Source: Antarcticimicrobium sp040365005 (GTDB taxonomy: Bacteria; Pseudomonadota; Alphaproteobacteria; Rhodobacterales; Rhodobacteraceae). Taken from it: 64,000 nt of DNA. Positions 59,588 to 64,000 of the stretch are shown here, in pieces. The notes beneath the pieces were generated by a model. The model did no database searches and was not told where the DNA came from. It saw only the letters and a list, made by a program, of their open reading frames with translations. The number at the start of each line of letters is the position of its first letter. Position 1 is the first letter of the stretch. The stretch is from positions 183,443 to 247,442 of the forward strand of contig NZ_BAABWV010000006.1 of the NCBI RefSeq assembly GCF_040365005.1, given 5' to 3'. A program made the position numbers and the translations under genes.

Positions 59588-61510
59588 TCAGCGCCGCCCG
59601 CCGGGCGGTTGCGCCTCGGCGACCAGCGCCTGCACCGCCTCATCCAGTGACACGGTTTGGGTCTTGTCCGTTCCGTGGCGGCGGATCGTGACGGTGCGCT
59701 CTTCGGCCTCCCGCCCCCCGAGCGCGATCTGCACGGGGATCTTTTGCAGCGCATGCTCGCGAACCTTGTAGCCGATCTTTTCGTTGCGCAAATCGGTCTC
59801 GATCTTCAGCCCGGCGGCCTTCAACGCCCCGGCGACCTCGTTGGCCCAATCATCCGCAGCGCCGGTCACTGTGGCCACGACCGCCTGTACCGGCGCCAGC
59901 CAGAGCGGCAGGTGCCCCGCGTGGTGTTCGATCAGAATGCCCGTGAACCGTTCCAGAGAGCCAAAGAGCGCGCGGTGCAGCATGACCGGCACCAGCTTGT
60001 CGCCCGAGGGGGCAACATAGGTCGTGCCGAACCGTTCCGGCAGGTTGAAGTCCACCTGAAGCGTCCCGCACTGCCAATCCCGCCCGATGGCGTCGCGCAG
60101 GACATATTCAAGTTTTGGTCCGTAGAATGCGCCTTCGCCCTCGAAGATCGTATAGGGATGGCCTGCCTGATCCAGCGCCCTGCGCAGCGCATCTTCCGAC
60201 CGATCCCAGCTTTCATCGCTGCCGATGCGGTTCTCGGGGCGAGTCGAGAGCTTGATCCGCACATCCTCGAACCCGAAGTCGCGGTAGATCGACAGGACCA
60301 GATCGTTGACCTTGAGGCACTCCTCGGTCAACTGCTCGGGCGTGCAGTAGATATGGGCGTCGTCCTGGGTGAAGCTGCGCACGCGCAGCAGACCGTGCAA
60401 GGCACCCGACGGCTCATAGCGATGCACCTTGCCGAATTCGGCGATTTTCAGGGGAAGGTCGCGGTAGCTCTTGGTGCCTTGCCCGTAGATCAGCATATGA
60501 CCGGGGCAGTTCATTGGTTTCAGGGCATAGTCGCGGTCATCCTCGGTCTTGGCGAGGAACATGTTCTGCCGGTAATTCTGCCAATGGCCCGAGGTTTCCC
60601 AAAGGGCGCGGTCCATGATGTCGGGGGAGTTGACCTCGACATAGCCTGCCTCTTCCTGGCGATCCCGCATGTAGCCGATCAGCGTCTGGAACAACCGCCA
60701 GCCTTTCGGGTGCCAGAAGACAGAGCCGGGCGCGACCTCTTCGAAATGGAACAGGTTCATTTCGCGCCCCAACCTGCGGTGATCGCGCTTTTCCGCCTCG
60801 GCCATCATCGTCATATGCGCATCCAGCGCAGCCTTGTCGGCGAAGGCGACCCCGTAGATGCGGCTGAGCATCTGGTTGTTGCTGTCGCCGCGCCAATAGG
60901 CCCCTGCCACGCGGGTCAGTTTGAAGGCGCTGCCCGCGTCGCCAGTGCTGCGCATATGCGGCCCCCGGCACAGGTCGAGCCAGTCGCCTTGACGATAGAT
61001 CTTGACCGCCTCTCCTTCGGGGATCGCGTCGAGCAGCGCCAGTTTGTAGGGTTCGCCCGCCGCCTCGAAGTGCTGCCGCGCCTCTTCGCGGGACCATTCC
61101 TCGCAGGTAAAGGGCGTCTTGGTGGCGATGATCTGGCGCATCTTCTTTTCGATGACGGGCAGATCTTCGGGCGTGAATGGCGTGTCGCGTTCGAAGTCGT
61201 AGTAAAAGCCGTGCTCGATGGCGGGACCGATGGCCGTCTTGGTGCCAGGCCAGAGCGCCTGCACCGCTTCGGCCAGAACATGGGCGAGGTCGTGGCGGAT
61301 CAGTTCCAGCGCACGCGGGTCATCGCGCGACATCAGTTCAACCGCCGCCCCATCGGGCAAGGGCGCGGACAGATCACTGACCTTGCCATCAACGACCGCA
61401 GCCACCGTACGTTTGGCAAGGCTCGGGCTGATGGATGCCGCGAGGTCGGCAGCAGTGCTGGCGGGGTCAAGCGCACGGGTCGCGCCATCGGGCAGGCGGA
61501 TATGGATCAT
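59588..61510 (-). CDS. thrS: threonyl-tRNA synthetase, zinc-operon copy
   Basis: Class II aminoacyl-tRNA synthetase, 640 residues with TGS, editing, catalytic and anticodon domains. Editing-domain metal motifs: LIRHDLAHVLAEAVQ and GPHMRSTGDAG. The catalytic zinc ligands are retained: Cys335 in MNCPGH, His386 in TQDDAH and the His in PVMLHRALFG. Located in a COG0523/DUF1826 operon behind a Zur-type palindrome, it is probably a second, zinc-starvation-induced ThrRS rather than the housekeeping copy (inference; the rest of the genome is not visible). Its ATG overlaps the ancestral yidD stop by 4 bases. Confidence 0.93.
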   Translation of the reverse strand: MIHIRLPDGATRALDPASTAADLAASISPSLAKRTVAAVVDGKVSDLSAPLPDGAAVELMSRDDPRALELIRHDLAHVLAEAVQALWPGTKTAIGPAIEHGFYYDFERDTPFTPEDLPVIEKKMRQIIATKTPFTCEEWSREEARQHFEAAGEPYKLALLDAIPEGEAVKIYRQGDWLDLCRGPHMRSTGDAGSAFKLTRVAGAYWRGDSNNQMLSRIYGVAFADKAALDAHMTMMAEAEKRDHRRLGREMNLFHFEEVAPGSVFWHPKGWRLFQTLIGYMRDRQEEAGYVEVNSPDIMDRALWETSGHWQNYRQNMFLAKTEDDRDYALKPMNCPGHMLIYGQGTKSYRDLPLKIAEFGKVHRYEPSGALHGLLRVRSFTQDDAHIYCTPEQLTEECLKVNDLVLSIYRDFGFEDVRIKLSTRPENRIGSDESWDRSEDALRRALDQAGHPYTIFEGEGAFYGPKLEYVLRDAIGRDWQCGTLQVDFNLPERFGTTYVAPSGDKLVPVMLHRALFGSLERFTGILIEHHAGHLPLWLAPVQAVVATVTGAADDWANEVAGALKAAGLKIETDLRNEKIGYKVREHALQKIPVQIALGGREAEERTVTIRRHGTDKTQTVSLDEAVQALVAEAQPPGGRR

Positions 61511-61815
61511 TCGGGGGTCTTTCTTTCGGAGGGCGGGGGCACCGGGTCCTATCCGGTTCGCCCCCGTGGATTGCAGCGAATGAGGTGGCAGAGCGTCTAC
61601 CATGGCCCGCGCAACGGACCATGTATCTCCGGCACCTCAATGGCATAGGCGGAACAGGCGGGTTGAAAGTGGGATGCATGGCCGGACCAAGGCCACGGCA
61701 GCGGGCGGTATCCACGCACCGGCAGGGTCAGCAACCAAGTGGTAAACCCGGCAATCAGGTCGCGCCGGACCTCTGGCGCAGCGGGGCGCGTTGATTGGGG
61801 AACGCAGATCGGCAT
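61507..61815 (-). pseudogene. yidD: yidD-like gene interrupted by two in-frame TAG codons
   Basis: The frame from the ATG at 61815 encodes a YidD-family (membrane protein insertion efficiency factor) protein: RGYRPLPWPWSGHASHF, FQPACSAYAIE, IHGPLRGPW. It then hits TAG at 61599-61597, continues in frame TLCHLIRCNPRGRTG, hits a second TAG at 61551-61549, and ends DPVPPPSERKTPE with a TGA overlapping the thrS ATG. YidD normally continues RCHPWG and GYDPVPP here, so the second TAG replaces the conserved Tyr. The gene structure is intact at both ends (3 bases after the COG0523 gene, ATGA with thrS), so inactivation by point mutation is recent. Confidence 0.85.
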
Positions 61816-61818
61816 GGC

Positions 61819-62967
61819 TCAGAACGGCATCTCGATGGTATCGACCATCATGCCACCAGGCAGATCCTGTGACGCCGCCCCTTCCTTTGGCCGCATCAAG
61901 AGCATGTCCAAACTGGCCTTGAGGTCGGCCTCCTCCATGTCCCGTGCGATGACAACGACGCGGCTGTTGGTGTCCTGACCCGACCAGCTTTTCAATGGCA
62001 CGGGCGCATCGAAGATGTGCTGCACCCCGTGAAAGACGAATGGATACGGAAGCCCTTCGACGTGAAGGATGCCTTTCATGCGCAGGATGTTCGGCCCCTT
62101 GAGCGCGATCAGCGTATCCAGCCAGAAGTCGAAGACAGTCGCGGGAATGGGCTCTGTCACTTCGATGGATGCAGAATTGATCCGGTGGTCATGCCGAACA
62201 TGTTCCACTGGCATCGTCGGGCTGACGCCCATTGGTGCTGCGGGCTTTGCCGCGAAGCCTGAAAGACCGGCCAGCGGATCGGGCTTGGTCAGCTCCGGCA
62301 CCTTCCCCAGCCAACTGTCCACATCAGAAGACGTCACGCCTTCGCGCATGGCCGACAGCCCGAAGAGCGACCCCACCGGCACGCTCCCGTGGTGCGCAGG
62401 GATGCGCCGAGCCGAGGCATTGAGGCCTTCCAAACGCTTCTCAAACCTGGACAGATCAAAGGGGTCGACCAGATCGGTCTTTGAAAGGATCAGCACGTCG
62501 GCCATCGCCACCTGGTGAACCGCCTCGAATTGCCGGTTGAGCGTTTTCATGCCCGTTGCCGCGTCAGCCAGCGTCACGACACCATCGAGCCGGAATGCCT
62601 GCGCAATCTGATGATCCGTCGCCAGGGTGTGGACGATCGGACCCGGATCGGCGATGCCGCTGGTTTCAATCACGACCCGGTCAAAATCCACCTTTCCTGC
62701 GGTACGTTTTGCGATCAAGGCCGCAAGTGTCTTGGCCAGATCCCCCAGTATCGCACAGCACAGGCACCCCGATTGCAGCAATACGGTTTCTTCGGTCGCC
62801 TCCTCGATCAGGTCGTGATCGAGACCCACATCACCGAATTCATTCATGATGACGGCAATCCGCCCGGCCTCCGGATCGCGGATCAGGTGGTTGAGTAGCG
62901 TTGTCTTTCCTGCGCCGAGAAACCCCGTCAACAAGGTGACCGGAACGCGTTTGTCCTCCAAGACCAT
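61819..62967 (-). CDS. COG0523 (CobW/ZNG1-type) GTPase, putative zinc metallochaperone
   Basis: G3E GTPase of 382 residues. Walker A GFLGAGKTT at 15-23, the metal motif CLCC at 68-71, ETSGIADPGP (Walker B region) and SKTDLVD (guanine specificity). A C-terminal CobW_C domain (PFVFHGVQHIFDAP, SRVVVIARDM) follows a His-containing linker (EHVRHDH). COG0523 subfamilies under Zur control deliver zinc to client enzymes. First gene of the minus-strand operon, divergent from hisI with a Zur-type palindrome between. I start at the ATG at 62967 (AAAGAGG 11 bases upstream); a GTG at 62994 is possible. Confidence 0.9.
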   Translation of the reverse strand: MVLEDKRVPVTLLTGFLGAGKTTLLNHLIRDPEAGRIAVIMNEFGDVGLDHDLIEEATEETVLLQSGCLCCAILGDLAKTLAALIAKRTAGKVDFDRVVIETSGIADPGPIVHTLATDHQIAQAFRLDGVVTLADAATGMKTLNRQFEAVHQVAMADVLILSKTDLVDPFDLSRFEKRLEGLNASARRIPAHHGSVPVGSLFGLSAMREGVTSSDVDSWLGKVPELTKPDPLAGLSGFAAKPAAPMGVSPTMPVEHVRHDHRINSASIEVTEPIPATVFDFWLDTLIALKGPNILRMKGILHVEGLPYPFVFHGVQHIFDAPVPLKSWSGQDTNSRVVVIARDMEEADLKASLDMLLMRPKEGAASQDLPGGMMVDTIEMPF

Positions 62968-63014
62968 TCTGGCGCGGACCTCTTTACAATGCACTTGCTT
63001 TTGACCTTGATCGT

Positions 63015-63028
63015 TATGTTATAACATA
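63015..63028. promoter_or_regulatory. Zur-type operator between the COG0523 and hisI units
   Basis: Perfect palindrome TATGTTATAACATA in the 91-base divergent gap, within GTTATGTTATAACATACG. It matches the A/T-rich dyad with a central TTATAA recognised by Zur proteins of alphaproteobacteria. No Zur gene is in the window. Confidence 0.82.
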
Positions 63029-63058
63029 CGCATTTGCAAGGGATCCGAAGAGGCCGAG

Positions 63059-63532
63059 ATGACACAATTGAAATTTCAATCCCGGCAGACCGTGGAACAG
63101 GTCGAAGAAAGCACTGACCTCGCACCCAAGTTCGGCGACGATGGCCTGCTGCCCTGCATCACCACCGATGCCGCCACGGGCGAGGTGTTGATGCTCGGCT
63201 GGATGAACGCGGAGGCCTTCCGCCTGACCATCAAGACCGGTGAGGCGCATTACTTCAGCCGCGCGCGGCGGGTGCTGTGGCACAAGGGCGCCACCTCTGG
63301 CCTGATCCAGAAGGTGGTCGAAGCGCGCATCGACGACGATCAAGATGCGCTGTGGCTGCGCGTCGATGTCACCGGGTCCGGCGCGTCCTGCCACGTTGGC
63401 TACCGCTCCTGCTTCTATCGGGCGGTGCCGCATGGCGCGCGGGCCGGAGATCCGCTGACCTTCCTCGAAGACCACAAGACATTCGATCCGCTGGCTGTGT
63501 ATGGCGATGCGCCGAACCCGACCCAACTCTGA
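63059..63532 (+). CDS. hisI: phosphoribosyl-AMP cyclohydrolase paralogue (HisI2-like)
   Basis: HisI-family protein of 157 residues. MLGWMNAEAFRLTIKTGEAHYFSRARRVLWHKGATSG and SCHVGYRSCFYRAV are standard, keeping Cys111 and Cys118. The third canonical zinc ligand, the Cys of the D-C-D-x-D motif, is Asp93 here (sequence IDDDQDAL). HisI enzymes need zinc, so this paralogue may have altered metal dependence, fitting a role under zinc starvation. Divergent from the COG0523 gene across the Zur-type site; AAGAGG precedes its ATG. No other his genes are nearby. Confidence 0.92.
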   Translation: MTQLKFQSRQTVEQVEESTDLAPKFGDDGLLPCITTDAATGEVLMLGWMNAEAFRLTIKTGEAHYFSRARRVLWHKGATSGLIQKVVEARIDDDQDALWLRVDVTGSGASCHVGYRSCFYRAVPHGARAGDPLTFLEDHKTFDPLAVYGDAPNPTQL

Positions 63533-63632
63533 CCTCGTTTGGATGCAGCGCGCCCTTACGCTGACCAAACCTGTGCGCGGCCATGTCCGGCCCAATCCGC
63601 CGGTGGGGTGCGTGCTGGTCAAGGATGGAGCT
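63501..63632 (+). pseudogene. ribD: truncated ribD (5' remnant)
   Basis: The frame overlapping the end of hisI encodes SDLVWMQRALTLTKPVRGHVRPNPPVGCVLVKDGA, the start of the RibD deaminase domain. The similarity stops abruptly near 63632, before the conserved GWH and HAE metal motifs. The following sequence is unrelated, so this is a truncated relic left by a deletion or rearrangement. Confidence 0.75.
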
Positions 63633-63660
63633 GACGTCAGGCAGTTGGATTGGAGACGGT

Positions 63661-63915
63661 ATGGCAGAACGCAGTCCCATGCAGGCCGCACGGGCCTTGT
63701 GGCACACGCAGCGCGTCAAGCGACTGGTGAGGGACCGTCTCGGCAATGGTGCGACCTACCTCGTTTCGGTTCGCGAGACGATTTGCACCGATCCGGACTG
63801 CGCAGGACCGGCGACGGAGGTTCGGATCACGAGCCTGAGCTTCCGCGAAACCCGTCTCACCATCCACAAGCCCGTTTCCAAGGTGTCCTATGCCGACATC
63901 GCCGAGGTGTTTTGA
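63661..63915 (+). CDS. small conserved-looking protein of unknown function
   Basis: ORF of 84 residues: MAERSPMQAARALWHTQRVKRLV at the start, a Cys-x4-Cys (ICTDPDCAGP), then a beta-rich tail TEVRITSLSFRETRLTIHKP and VSKVSYADIAEVF. GGAG lies 5 bases before the ATG at 63661. I do not recognise the family. The two cysteines and its place beside the Zur-regulated genes suggest, but do not show, a metal-related role. It begins just after the ribD break point. Confidence 0.65.
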   Translation: MAERSPMQAARALWHTQRVKRLVRDRLGNGATYLVSVRETICTDPDCAGPATEVRITSLSFRETRLTIHKPVSKVSYADIAEVF

Positions 63916-64000
63916 ACGCCTATGCTTCAGCGACCGACCACCGCCCGAGGCATCGGCCCCCGTAGCCAGGACCGATGTCCGCCGAAGTATGCTCGAAGCT
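63916..64000. other. right-edge sequence, nothing recognised
   Basis: Eighty-five bases to the window end with no identifiable feature. Confidence 0.4.

Noticed and set aside
59031..59588. Calling the NTF2-like protein a phosphoribosyl-AMP cyclohydrolase
   Set aside because: It lacks the HisI cysteine motifs; that label probably spreads from the neighbouring true hisI.

Overview
The window looks like chromosome from a Rhodobacterales (Roseobacter-group) alphaproteobacterium. It is uniformly GC-rich, its genes sit in tightly packed, often ATGA-overlapping operons, and its content is typical of that group: monomeric NADP-isocitrate dehydrogenase, a TRAP transporter, FdsGBACD formate dehydrogenase, ectoine synthesis with a dedicated aspartokinase, and a short GCCTCCGGCGGGG-TATTT-type sequence downstream of convergent genes. 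I see no rRNA, tRNA, CRISPR array, insertion sequence or prophage.

Layout. 1-9 kb: a YmdB-type phosphodiesterase (cut by the left edge), a secreted fasciclin protein, the mgtE/5-formyl-THF cyclo-ligase pair, guanine deaminase, a small AhpD-like protein, a DUF938 methyltransferase, and a three-gene redox module (ferredoxin, two-haem membrane protein, Tat-exported flavoprotein) behind a palindrome-rich promoter. 9-17.5 kb: icd, tex, and a copper unit (copA-cueR divergent from copZ, with a textbook 19-bp-spacer CueR promoter). 17.5-21 kb: a GntR regulator divergent from gentisate dioxygenase, a fumarylacetoacetase-family hydrolase and a flavin reductase. 21-32 kb: a YhiI/RbbA/YhhJ-like ABC exporter, then a TetR regulator with a two-adaptor RND pump. 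32-41 kb: a seven-gene operon on the minus strand (amidohydrolase, TRAP DctQ-DctM-DctP, glutamine-synthetase-like ligase, aldehyde dehydrogenase, iron alcohol dehydrogenase) divergent from an RpiR regulator. I infer it to be a gamma-glutamylation pathway for an amino alcohol or related amine. 41-50 kb: a membrane transporter and the LysR-fdsGB-sORF-fdsA-fdhD-fdsD formate dehydrogenase operon, with an unannotated-looking 34-codon ORF between fdsB and fdsA. 50-53 kb: an arsenate operon (ArsR-ArsC fusion, GAPDH, ArsJ). 53-57.6 kb: ectR divergent from ectABC-ask.

57.6-64 kb: after an ectoine-operon terminator and an AraC-regulator remnant with an in-frame TGA comes the most interesting block. Here a perfect Zur-type palindrome separates two divergent units. 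One is COG0523 GTPase - yidD (broken by two amber codons) - second-copy-type threonyl-tRNA synthetase - NTF2-like protein - DUF1826. The other is a HisI paralogue that lacks one canonical zinc-ligand cysteine, followed by a truncated ribD and a small unknown protein. Together these read as a zinc-starvation (zinc-sparing and zinc-allocation) island that is partly decaying.

How the genes work together: most blocks are self-contained stress or catabolic modules (copper efflux, arsenate export as arseno-phosphoglycerate, osmoprotectant synthesis, zinc sparing, formate oxidation, gentisate ring cleavage), each with its own local regulator and usually a visible palindrome in the divergent promoter.
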